Below are positions 55,562-63,669 of a DNA stretch of 64,000 bases, piece by piece. The translations under genes and the position numbers were made by a program. Positions within the stretch are counted from its first letter, which is position 1; every line of letters begins with the position of its first letter. The stretch lies in assembly GCF_900177735.1 (NCBI RefSeq), contig NZ_FXBB01000003.1, positions 1 to 64,000 of the forward strand, in the 5' to 3' direction. The notes below the pieces were generated by a model. The model was not told the DNA's origin. It ran no database searches and worked only from the letters and a program-made list of their open reading frames with translations. Origin of the DNA: Dethiosulfovibrio salsuginis. Its GTDB lineage: Bacteria > Synergistota > Synergistia > Synergistales > Dethiosulfovibrionaceae.

Positions 55562-57285
55562 ACCGCCCACTCCCACTCTCTGGATGCCTCCTGGGCGTCC
55601 CAGAGCTCTTTGTAGAGGCCACCGTTATCCAGAAGCTCCCTATGTTTTCCCGACTCGACGACCTGACCGTCGTTTAAGACGACGATTCTGTCGGCGTTTT
55701 GGATCGTCCTCAGGTGGTGGGCTATGACGACCACCGTCTTGCTGGCGGTCAGGTTGTCTATGGCCCTCTGTATCTTGACCTCGTTTATGGGATCCAGGCT
55801 GCTGGTCATCTCGTCCAGTATAACTAGAGGTGCGTCCCTGAGGAGGGCTCTGGCGATGGAGATCCTCTGCCTCTGACCTCCCGACAGCCCAACGCCGTTC
55901 TCCCCTACCGGCGTATCGTAGCCTTTGGGAAGCCCCGAGATGAAGTCGTGTATCATGGCCTTCTTGGCGGCCTCGACGACCTCCTCCCTGGAGGCGTCTC
56001 TTCTGCCGACTTTTATGTTCTCGAAGATAGTGTCCTCGAACAGTATGACATTCTGCATTACTATGCTCACGTTGGAGAGAAATTCGTCGTAGTCGATGTC
56101 CCTTATGTCCACCCCTCCGACCACTATACGCCCTCTCTGAACGTCCCAAAACCTCAGGATCAGGTTGGCTATAGTGGTCTTTCCCCCTCCAGAGGGGCCA
56201 ACGAGGGCTATGAGAGAGTCACCTCCGATATCGAGATCGACGTCTTTCAGCCCAAAGCCCTCTTTCCCGTAGGAAAAGCCCACGCCGCAGAACTTTAGGT
56301 CCATCCCCTTGGGCTTTTTGCTGTTCGGGCTGGGCTTTATCGTAGGGGCACTGAGGACCTTCGAGATCCTGCTGTAGCTGTCTTTTCCCTTTATGAAGTT
56401 GAGCCAATAGCTCTCAAGCTCGACAAAGGGCCTGTAAAACTCCCTGCTCAGGACGACGAACAGGATGTAGTTGAACAGCGTCGCCTTTCCGTAGAAGACC
56501 AACGTGGCCCCGACGACCACTAAAGCACCGTAACAGAGGTCCAGAAGGAAAAAGTACCTTCCCATGTAACCGGCGACGGACCTGGATATGGCCTTGCTGC
56601 TCTCGCCGAACTTGACCATGCTGTCCCTGAGCTTCCCCTCGAAGGACGAGCTCTCCCCGAAGGCCTTAATCAGGGGGATGCCCTTGGTGTACTCGACGAA
56701 GAGGCTTACCATGTCCGCCAGGTCGTCCTGGGTCTCCTTCTGCAATCTGCCGTTAGATCCTATGCCGGAGAACATGACCAGCAGGGCTACGGGAGTCAGG
56801 GAAACCATGGCCAGCCCCATCCTCCAGTCGACGAGAAATAGTCCCACTCCGACCAACGCCGCCACCAGGATACTGCTGACGGTCTTGGACCAGAAATGGA
56901 CCACCACCGGCTGAAGGTTGCCTACGTCCTTCTGGATCACAGTGTTCAGCTCTCCGATTCTCTCCTCGGTGTAGAACCCGAGATAGATTTTCTTCATGGT
57001 CAGTATAAGCCTTTCCCTGACCGTGGCGACGGTGTCGAACCCGGCCTGATGCTGGGCCACCTCCGCCACGGTGTTAGAGATCCCCTTGGCGACGAAAAGC
57101 GCCGCCAGCTTGAACCCAAAATGCCACAGGTTCAAGGTCTCCCCTGAGCTTATGAGCCTGAGGCCGTCAAGGGCGACCAGGGTTATCCCGACGTTCAGGA
57201 GGGATCCGACGGTGAAGGATACCATCGCAAGGGACATAAACAGCTTGGCCTTCCCCGTCAGACCTCTGATCAACTCAGCTAACAT
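55558..57285 (-). CDS. ABC exporter half-transporter B (membrane plus ATPase)
   Basis: ATG 57285 follows GGAGGTAACGGC; 575 residues. Six spans in the first 300 residues, then an ATPase with GPSGGGKTT, LSGGQRQRIS and VILDEMTSSLDP; the catalytic glutamate is present. The start lies inside the end of the first half-transporter, so the pair is co-translated and likely heterodimeric. Such pairs export drugs or lipids, and some handle siderophores; no biosynthetic genes nearby settle it. Its stop overlaps that of the convergent flavoprotein gene by four bases. Confidence 0.9.
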   Translation of the reverse strand: MLAELIRGLTGKAKLFMSLAMVSFTVGSLLNVGITLVALDGLRLISSGETLNLWHFGFKLAALFVAKGISNTVAEVAQHQAGFDTVATVRERLILTMKKIYLGFYTEERIGELNTVIQKDVGNLQPVVVHFWSKTVSSILVAALVGVGLFLVDWRMGLAMVSLTPVALLVMFSGIGSNGRLQKETQDDLADMVSLFVEYTKGIPLIKAFGESSSFEGKLRDSMVKFGESSKAISRSVAGYMGRYFFLLDLCYGALVVVGATLVFYGKATLFNYILFVVLSREFYRPFVELESYWLNFIKGKDSYSRISKVLSAPTIKPSPNSKKPKGMDLKFCGVGFSYGKEGFGLKDVDLDIGGDSLIALVGPSGGGKTTIANLILRFWDVQRGRIVVGGVDIRDIDYDEFLSNVSIVMQNVILFEDTIFENIKVGRRDASREEVVEAAKKAMIHDFISGLPKGYDTPVGENGVGLSGGQRQRISIARALLRDAPLVILDEMTSSLDPINEVKIQRAIDNLTASKTVVVIAHHLRTIQNADRIVVLNDGQVVESGKHRELLDNGGLYKELWDAQEASREWEWAV

Positions 57286-59024
57286 GCCGTTACCTCCTTC
57301 AGTCTCCATCGGTCCGCGTCGACCTGGGCCTCGAACATCTCACGGTACAGGGGGCTAGTCTCCAACAGCTCACGGTGCTTGCCCTTCGCCTCCACCATGC
57401 CGTCTTTCATCACCACTATCTGATCGGCGTTTTTGACCGAGTTCAGGTTATGGGCTATCACTATGACCGTCTTGTCCTTAGTCAGGCTGTCTATGGCCAT
57501 CTGGATAAGGTGCTCGTTATAGGGATCTATGGCGGCGGTTGCCTCGTCGAATACGACAATAGGCGTGTCTTTGAGGATCATCCGGGCTATGGATATCCTC
57601 TGTTTCTCTCCCCCGGAGAGACTGGCTCCACCCTCTCCGACCACCGTGTCGTAGCCCTTTGGCAGGGCCATTATGCCGTCGTGTATGCGAGCCTTTTTAG
57701 CCGCAGCGATCACCTCTTCCCTGGTGGCGTCCTCCTTGCCCAGCCTGATGTTCTCCTCGACGGAGAGGTTGAACAGAAACACCTCCTGTTGAACCACCGA
57801 GACCAGACTCAGCAGGTTATCCTCGGTCATCCGACCGATGTCCACGCCCCCTATGGTGATCTTTCCGTCGTATCCCCTCCAGAACCCCATCAGGAGGCTG
57901 GCTATGGTGCTCTTTCCAGCCCCGGAGGGACCGATCACCCCGTTCATGGTCCTCTCGCCGAAGGACAGGTTCACCTTTTTAAGCACCTTGCCCTTGTCGT
58001 CGTAGCCAAAATCGACGTCCTCGAAGCGAACCTCCCCGGCCACGGCGCCGTTCAACAGACCGTCTCTCCTTTCGTCCTGGGCCTCCAGAACGGAGTTTAT
58101 GCTCTCCACCGACCGATTGAAGACGGTGGCCGTATATTGGATAACGTGGAGCTTCAGGAAAAACCCGGTAAAAGCCCCGACCAAGGCGATCGTGAGAAGG
58201 TATTCGTAGCCGTTTATACTCCCCTCCATGAGGAGGTAACAGGCTGTGACTATAGCCGCCGCCACCCCCGACTCCATCACCAGAAGGATCAAGCCCATAG
58301 GGACGTGCATCCCTAAAGACGCCCTCTTAACCCACCTCGCATTGGTCCTGACGTCCTCAAGAATCCTCTCGGTCCTGGATTCGTCCCTGCCGAAGGCCTT
58401 TATCACCGGCATGGTGGAGATGTACTCGACCAGGTCCTCGGTGGTCCTCTTCATGCTACCCTGAAACCGTCTCATAACCTCCGAGTTGGATCTCTCCACA
58501 ACCTTGGCCAACGCCACGGCGAAGGGGATAGGCAGGATCAGGGCCAGCCCAAGCCGCCAGTCCAGCACGGTGAACATCATCACCGCTATGGCGAGGGGCA
58601 GGGCAACTGCGTTGATCATCTCTGGAAGGCCGTGGGCCAGGTACAGCTCGACCTGTTCCACGTCGTGGCTGATGACGTTCACCAGATCGCCGCCCTTTCT
58701 CCTCTGAAAGAAGGCTATCGGCAGACTCTTGAGACGTTCCAGAACGCTCAGCCTCACGTCGGCAAGGCAGGAGTAGGCCACGTCGTGGACCTTCCAGACC
58801 GACAGGCCGTAGAAGATGGCCTTCAACGCCAGACTGGCACAGATAAGTCCACCAAAGGTCCATATCTCCCGGACGTCGGACACCGACCCCTCCAGCAGAG
58901 CCATCACCAGCCTCAGGGAGAGACAGAGTGGGACTATGCCGAATATAGAGTTCAACATCACCAACAGCCCACTGCCCAGGGCTTTGGACCTATACCTCTG
59001 AATCACGCTATTTCCGTCGTTCAT
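57279..59024 (-). CDS. ABC exporter half-transporter A (membrane plus ATPase)
   Basis: ATG 59024 follows AAGAGGGATAAAG; 581 residues. Six spans, then the ATPase with GPSGAGKST, LSGGEKQRIS and VVFDEATAAIDP. Both nucleotide-binding domains of the pair appear active, unlike heterodimers with one degenerate site. The gene comes about 100 bases after the MarR regulator on the same strand, which suggests substrate-induced export. Confidence 0.9.
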   Translation of the reverse strand: MNDGNSVIQRYRSKALGSGLLVMLNSIFGIVPLCLSLRLVMALLEGSVSDVREIWTFGGLICASLALKAIFYGLSVWKVHDVAYSCLADVRLSVLERLKSLPIAFFQRRKGGDLVNVISHDVEQVELYLAHGLPEMINAVALPLAIAVMMFTVLDWRLGLALILPIPFAVALAKVVERSNSEVMRRFQGSMKRTTEDLVEYISTMPVIKAFGRDESRTERILEDVRTNARWVKRASLGMHVPMGLILLVMESGVAAAIVTACYLLMEGSINGYEYLLTIALVGAFTGFFLKLHVIQYTATVFNRSVESINSVLEAQDERRDGLLNGAVAGEVRFEDVDFGYDDKGKVLKKVNLSFGERTMNGVIGPSGAGKSTIASLLMGFWRGYDGKITIGGVDIGRMTEDNLLSLVSVVQQEVFLFNLSVEENIRLGKEDATREEVIAAAKKARIHDGIMALPKGYDTVVGEGGASLSGGEKQRISIARMILKDTPIVVFDEATAAIDPYNEHLIQMAIDSLTKDKTVIVIAHNLNSVKNADQIVVMKDGMVEAKGKHRELLETSPLYREMFEAQVDADRWRLKEVTAC

Positions 59025-59121
59025 CTTTATCCCTCTTATCCCAGCTATCGCTAAGCCCCATGTCCGCACCGAGGCCACATTTTGTTAGACAGGCGAACAA
59101 TTAAGGCGATAAAAAGGCCCC

Positions 59122-59580
59122 TTACAGGACCTTATCCACCTCTTGGTTTAAGACCTCGAGGAACCTACGCACGACCAAGGCGTCTCCCTCTTCCCCCTTC
59201 TCAAGGATCTCGTAGACCTTTCCAAACACCTTTTTGGCGAAGATCCCGTGACCTCCGTAGGCGATCCATCCCTTTTCGGTGAGATCGAAGAGCACCTCCT
59301 TTCGGTTTTCCAGGGCCTTGGTCTTGACTATGTACCCCTTGTCCAAAAGCTTCTTGACGAACTTGGAGACCGAGCTTTTGGACACCCCCAGCGATTCGGC
59401 CAGCTCGGTGAGGTTGGAGGTCGGATTCTCGCCTATGGCGATAATCGTGTGGATCTCGGTGGAGTAGAGCAGGTCTCCTGTCCCGAAGTCCCTAGGCCGA
59501 CTTCCCAGCTGTTTGAACTTGTTGTGTACGCTGAACATCAGCTCCGCTATCTCCCTGTGACTTTTAATTCCGTCCTCCAT
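59122..59580 (-). CDS. MarR family transcriptional regulator
   Basis: 152 residues with the winged helix core: TELAESLGVSKSSVSKFVKK (recognition helix) and the wing GYIVKTKALENRKEVLFDLT. It is the first gene of a run with the two ABC half-transporters and is probably autoregulatory. ATG 59580 follows GTGAGGAC. Confidence 0.9.
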   Translation of the reverse strand: MEDGIKSHREIAELMFSVHNKFKQLGSRPRDFGTGDLLYSTEIHTIIAIGENPTSNLTELAESLGVSKSSVSKFVKKLLDKGYIVKTKALENRKEVLFDLTEKGWIAYGGHGIFAKKVFGKVYEILEKGEEGDALVVRRFLEVLNQEVDKVL

Positions 59581-59630
59581 GTCCTCACCTAGCCCCTTTA
59601 GTTAGTATTCCCTCACATATACCGCCTGAG

Positions 59631-59659
59631 ATAGTACGCCTGGATAACTATTTTGTCAA
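59631..59659 (-). promoter_or_regulatory. Near-consensus sigma-70 promoter for marR-ABC operon
   Basis: On the minus strand a perfect TTGACA and TACTAT are separated by 17 bases, 50 bases before the MarR ATG. TTAGTATTCC (59612-59621) and GGATAACTAT (59642-59651) form an imperfect inverted repeat across the start region, a possible MarR operator. Confidence 0.7.
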
Positions 59660-59945
59660 GGCATTATTGCCGAAGGCCATTTCGGTCAGATGGCCGTCTT
59701 TCAGAGTCCCCCGGGCCTTTTATATAGGGTTCGCTCTCCGCAAATTCGGCAGTATCCCGTCTTTTGTCCTCGTCAGGACGGCCAAATCCCTTCATGTCCA
59801 GGGCGAGACTTCTCGCAGGAATATCGTTCAGCAATCCCAATACCAGGGGGAATACCAGAGCCTACAGTTGTGTAACTCAGCCCTTGATGCTACAATTTCA
59901 CGAGACGAATATGTATGCTTGTCTCGCCCCCCGGGGCCAGACGAT
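59660..59945. other. Unassigned intergenic stretch with local hairpins
   Basis: This 286-base stretch between the divergent marR and dehydratase genes has no frame I can assign. GGCCAT and ATGGCC (59676-59696 area) can pair, as can CCGAA and TTCGG. On the minus strand an open run includes LNDIPARSLALDMKGFGRPD, which I do not recognise. It may be a leftover of a gene or mobile element. Confidence 0.3.
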
Positions 59946-59948
59946 AAA

Positions 59949-60014
59949 AAGCACCGAGATTTACGCCGTTAGGGCCGCTTAGCGGAGGCGTGGATCTCGG
60001 TGCTTTATCTTTTT
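59949..60014 (+). terminator. Terminator in the leader of the dehydratase gene (possible attenuator)
   Basis: AGCACCGAGAT and ATCTCGGTGCT form an 11-base outer stem enclosing ACGCC/GGCGT and CCGC/GCGG stems, followed by TTTATCTTTTT. It ends just before AAGGAGG at 60015. Any transcript starting upstream must pass it to reach the dehydratase gene, so it acts either as an attenuator or as the end of an unseen upstream transcript. Confidence 0.7.
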
Positions 60015-60087
60015 AAGGAGGGATGTAAAGTTGGAGACAAAGGTAATTTGTCAGCATAGCTTTGATAAAAAAGACAGGAGGAAGAAC

Positions 60088-61062
60088 ATGACCAACGAAA
60101 AGTTCTGCTACAACGATGTATTAGAAGCGCACCGTAGAATCAGGGATTACGTCGTAGAGACCCCACTGGAAGAATCGTTCTACCTCGGCACGGACCGGCG
60201 TCGATATTTCTTTAAGCTGGAGTCCTTCCAGAGGGTTAAGAGTTTTAAGATTCGTGGAGCTCTTAACAAAATGCTTTCCTTGAGCGAGGAGGAGAGGTCA
60301 AAAGGAGTCGCCACCGTCTCGTCAGGTAACCACGGTAGTGCCGTAAGCTACGGAGCATCTCTCCTTGGGATTAAAAAAGCTATAGTCATAGTGCCGGAGA
60401 ACACCCCCCAGAGCAAGATAGACCGTATTGGATACTTTGGCGGAGAGGTCGTTAAGTTGGGCAGAGACTACGACGAGGCCCACAATCTGGGAAACCTGTA
60501 CATCGAGAAAAACGGCATGACCTACATCGACGCTTACTACGATGACCCCAAAATATACGGCGGCCAGGGCACCATAGCCATCGAAATCCTAAAGCAAAAC
60601 CCCAACATAGACACCATCGTCGTACCCATAGGGGGCGGTGGCTTGATCACCGGAGTAGCGGTGGCAGCAAAGGCCATCAAACCTAACGTAAAGGTCGTCG
60701 GAGTTCAGACCGAGGCATGTCCTGCGATGATAAAGTCCTACGAGGACGATACATTCTACTCCGATTATCCCAGCGAAAAATCTCTATGTGACGCCCTGAT
60801 CGGTGGGATAGGGGCCCTCAGCTACGAGATGGCGATAAATTACGTTGACGATTTTCTGTCGGTGTCGGAGGAGACCATCGGTAAAGCGGTCAGCTTCATG
60901 GCTAAGCAGGAGAAATACATCGTAGAGGCGGGAAGCTGTACCACGGTAGCGGCGATCATGGAACAGGGAGACAGAATCGGTGGAAAAGAGATAGCCCTAG
61001 TTCTATCTGGAGGCAACATCGACGGGGAGCTCTTAAAGGACCTAATCTGCCGATATCCCTAA
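60088..61062 (+). CDS. PLP-dependent threonine/serine dehydratase
   Basis: ATG 60088 follows AGGAGGAAG; 324 residues, the usual length of catabolic enzymes of this fold. A TTG at 60031 with its own AAGGAGG could add 19 residues. The PLP lysine is Lys54 in SFKIRGALNK, the phosphate loop is VPIGGGGLITG, and SSGNHGSAVSYGA is the substrate loop. There is no regulatory C-terminal domain, so it should be the degradative type making 2-oxobutyrate or pyruvate plus ammonia. Relatives that act on hydroxyaspartate or as racemases have the same motifs. Confidence 0.88.
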   Translation: MTNEKFCYNDVLEAHRRIRDYVVETPLEESFYLGTDRRRYFFKLESFQRVKSFKIRGALNKMLSLSEEERSKGVATVSSGNHGSAVSYGASLLGIKKAIVIVPENTPQSKIDRIGYFGGEVVKLGRDYDEAHNLGNLYIEKNGMTYIDAYYDDPKIYGGQGTIAIEILKQNPNIDTIVVPIGGGGLITGVAVAAKAIKPNVKVVGVQTEACPAMIKSYEDDTFYSDYPSEKSLCDALIGGIGALSYEMAINYVDDFLSVSEETIGKAVSFMAKQEKYIVEAGSCTTVAAIMEQGDRIGGKEIALVLSGGNIDGELLKDLICRYP

Positions 61063-61080
61063 TAAGCTCCGAGAGAGGCC

Positions 61081-61099
61081 AAGGGCCTATCAGGCCCTT
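61081..61099. terminator. Short hairpin between convergent genes
   Basis: AAGGGCCT-ATC-AGGCCCTT is a perfect 8-base stem. It covers the LysR stop codon and lies 19 bases after the dehydratase stop. There is no T-run, so termination is uncertain. Confidence 0.45.
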
Positions 61100-61434
61100 G
61101 ACCGATGTTCCATCAGCCACCTCATCATGGCTAAAAAGGCCGAACCTCCTCGGTTTCCCCTGTGGTAGACCACCCGGAACCAGCGGTGCAGGGCCATGGT
61201 CGTATCGACTATGGCCAGCTCGCCCCGGGCCACCTCCCTCTCCACGGCAAACCGAGAGAGACAGCTTATGCCCATACCAGCCTCCACCGCCCTCTTTATC
61301 GCCTCGGTGTGGCCTATCCTTACGGTCCGGGATAGGACCACGCCCTCCTTTCCCAGGGCATCCATCACTGTGATCAGTGTGCCAGATCCGTCCTCTCTGA
61401 GTATCCAACGCTCTTCCTTCAGCCGATGGGGCAA
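61090..61434 (-). pseudogene. LysR-family regulator, C-terminal fragment (copy 1)
   Basis: About 114 codons of a LysR substrate-binding domain: WILREDGSGTLITVMDALGK, GHTEAIKRAVEAGMGISCLS, then FAVEREVARGELAIVDTTMA and a natural end WLMEHRSRA. The DNA-binding domain and first half are missing: the frame opens at about 61434, exactly where TGTAACTATTCAG, similar to the IS66 end, begins on the minus strand. A second fragment of the same gene lies at 63665-64000. Confidence 0.87.
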
Positions 61435-61489
61435 CTGAATAGTTACAGTCGCTTTAGCACACAGGTTCCAGTGGCTTACACTTCAGTGC

Positions 61490-62557
61490 TTAATGCAACT
61501 GCAGCCAAAACTCGTCACTAACAGAACCATAATTTCTTTTTTTAATAATATCAGGCATCTCGCCTACCGAAGGGAACTCTTCCAATATTTCATTTTCAAG
61601 ACAGGTAAGCAGTTTTCTTCCGATAGTAGCTGAGTAATTGCCACGCAGAGCTTTCTCGTACCAAAGAACAAGATCTTCTTCGGTAACGATGCTTTGGATT
61701 CTATTTCGCCAACCAATTTGGGTAAGCAAAGAATTGATAACCTTTTGCTCTGCTTTCTTGCATACAATAATTATTCTATCACTCGATATTCCGTCAACGA
61801 TTTCTTGAGCCAAGCTTTCTTCGAGACTAAGATGCTTGACTTGAATCACCGGTCCCCAGTTTGAATACATGTCGAGTCCGCGATCAGAGGCATTCGTCAC
61901 TCCTACCCTAAAAATTTTAGCTTTTTGATTAAAACTTTTGTTGTTTAAATTCAAGCACATTACTTTATCCGCAAAATCACTAAATTCTTCAAGGATATAC
62001 ACTTTATCTTCATTCATGGATATTTCAACTGAAAATTCGAGCTCAGCTAGTAGAGTATGAAAAAGAGCATACACAACAACTTCATATACCTTGTCTAAGC
62101 TACGCTTAAGCCCCGGTTGCTCACGGAAAGAATTTATCAGGTCTTCAACATTAAAAGTATTAACAGCGGCCTCCTTGCAATAATCAAGTATTTTTATTAA
62201 TTGACTGTGTTTGCCTGTAAATTTATTGTAGATATAGGCTTCCACAGCCCCGCCCGTAATAAGATTAACCCTCCCGAGTTCATTAATCATCTCCGGAGGT
62301 AATGCATTTTTTTCAAACAAGTTATCTTGATATTTAGCAGAACTTGTGCAAACTCGTCCAAGCAATTCCCTACAAACATCATCTCTCCATCTCTTGCTAT
62401 CATTTCTGTATTCCTCAAGATTATTTAAATTAATATTTCCTTTTGTAATGCGATGTTGATACAAAATTTCAGCAATTTGTATGGGTTTATATAGGTGAAC
62501 TCTGCTCTTATCTATAACTTTGTCTAACGATTCCCTAGCCTGCAAGATATCAGTCAT
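61490..62557 (-). CDS. Type II restriction endonuclease, possibly HaeII family
   Basis: ATG 62557 overlaps the methyltransferase stop by eight bases, with GAGGAGATTAG upstream; 355 residues. The N-terminus (DKVIDKSRVHLYKPIQIAEI) and the length agree with my memory of HaeII-type enzymes, which cut RGCGCY, but this is not certain. A catalytic PD-(D/E)xK set is not obvious; WGPVIQVKHLSLEES near 240 could hold a Q/ExK element. The coding sequence is AT-rich, unlike the surrounding DNA, and lies directly behind a cytosine methyltransferase, so assignment as its endonuclease is firm on context. Confidence 0.75.
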   Translation of the reverse strand: MTDILQARESLDKVIDKSRVHLYKPIQIAEILYQHRITKGNINLNNLEEYRNDSKRWRDDVCRELLGRVCTSSAKYQDNLFEKNALPPEMINELGRVNLITGGAVEAYIYNKFTGKHSQLIKILDYCKEAAVNTFNVEDLINSFREQPGLKRSLDKVYEVVVYALFHTLLAELEFSVEISMNEDKVYILEEFSDFADKVMCLNLNNKSFNQKAKIFRVGVTNASDRGLDMYSNWGPVIQVKHLSLEESLAQEIVDGISSDRIIIVCKKAEQKVINSLLTQIGWRNRIQSIVTEEDLVLWYEKALRGNYSATIGRKLLTCLENEILEEFPSVGEMPDIIKKRNYGSVSDEFWLQLH

Positions 62558-63569
62558 AATCTCTAATCTCCTCACAATGTCTAAGAGCTTTTAACATTTG
62601 TCGAGCAACAGCCTTTATCACTGGAATAGCTACGCTATTTCCCGTTTGCTTTCGTATGGAACTGTAAGGAACAACTATTTTGAAATCGTCGGGAAACCCT
62701 TGCAATCGCAGCATTTCTCTTGCGGAAAGTCTTCGTTCGTTGTTTATGAGCATATAATTAGCCGAAGCTCCCGCTCTTAAGGCACAGGAAAAATGATGCG
62801 GAGTTACCGATCCGGAAACATTTTCGTGAGTGATGTAAGGAGTGGATATAAATTTTTTCATTCTCAACATTCTATTTAATCTTATACTATCATTAACCCA
62901 TAATTTCTCATCAAGATCTTCATTCGGTTCCAGAATATCTTGCAGAGAAAGCTTTTCCGATTCGGGAACAGGTTTGGGGAAACAAAAGGGAACATCGTGC
63001 TTAAAACCGCAAATGATTATTCGTTCTCTCTTTTGCGGCACTCCAAAATCAAGAGCATTTAAAACTTTATAATGCACATAATAACCAAGCGACTCCAAGT
63101 GAGCAATGATTATTTTAAAAGTCCTTCCAGATTCGTGAGCGGTAAGGTTTCTAACATTTTCCAGCATAAAAGCGAGGGGCATTTTCGCAGCTAAGATACG
63201 TTCGATATCGAAAAACAAGGTTCCTTGTGTTTCGTGATTAAACCCTGTTCTATCCCCGATAATGCTAAATGGTTGGCAGGGGAATCCGGCAAGAAGAATA
63301 TTGAAGTCCGGTATCTTATCCGTATTTATTTTAGTGATATCTCCCTCCGGATGTTCACCAAAATTGGCGAAATAGGTCTCACAAGCACGATCATCCCACT
63401 CAGAAGAAAAAACACATTTTCCGCCAACACTTTCAAAGGCAATCCTAATACCGCCAATTCCGGCGAATAAGTCAATGAATTTAAAATCATCCCAAATTAG
63501 AGACTTGCTACTCAAATTAGATCCAGAATCAATTCCAATATCTTCCAAGCAAAATTCCATTTGTTCCAT
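62550..63569 (-). CDS. DNA (cytosine-5) methyltransferase
   Basis: ATG 63569 follows AAAGGGTGATG; 339 residues. Motif I FIDLFAGIGGIRIAFESVGG, motif IV with catalytic Cys98 in AGFPCQPFS, motif VI MLENVRN, motif VIII FGVPQKRERIIICG, and motifs IX-X with LSAREMLRLQGFPDDF and RKQTGNSVAIPV are all intact. The target-recognition region lies between about 200 and 265. It protects the host sites of the coupled endonuclease. Its AT-rich codons differ sharply from neighbours and point to recent transfer. Confidence 0.95.
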   Translation of the reverse strand: MEQMEFCLEDIGIDSGSNLSSKSLIWDDFKFIDLFAGIGGIRIAFESVGGKCVFSSEWDDRACETYFANFGEHPEGDITKINTDKIPDFNILLAGFPCQPFSIIGDRTGFNHETQGTLFFDIERILAAKMPLAFMLENVRNLTAHESGRTFKIIIAHLESLGYYVHYKVLNALDFGVPQKRERIIICGFKHDVPFCFPKPVPESEKLSLQDILEPNEDLDEKLWVNDSIRLNRMLRMKKFISTPYITHENVSGSVTPHHFSCALRAGASANYMLINNERRLSAREMLRLQGFPDDFKIVVPYSSIRKQTGNSVAIPVIKAVARQMLKALRHCEEIRDYD

Positions 63570-63594
63570 GTCATCACCCTTTTTATTCTAATAT

Positions 63595-63669
63595 CATGAT
63601 AGCACGTTACAAAAGACTAAGGAACTGCTGATTTAGGACCTAAATCGGCAGGGCGACTGAGCAATCACA
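63595..63669. repeat. IS66-type terminal sequence, copy 2 (degenerate)
   Basis: This 75-base sequence starts CATGATAGCACGTT and corresponds to 326-399 with about 12 substitutions and one inserted base. The end is more changed (GACTGAGCAATCACA). It lies immediately upstream of the methyltransferase gene, where an IS66 transposase would begin in copy 1, so the restriction-modification genes occupy the place of the transposase. Confidence 0.65.
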
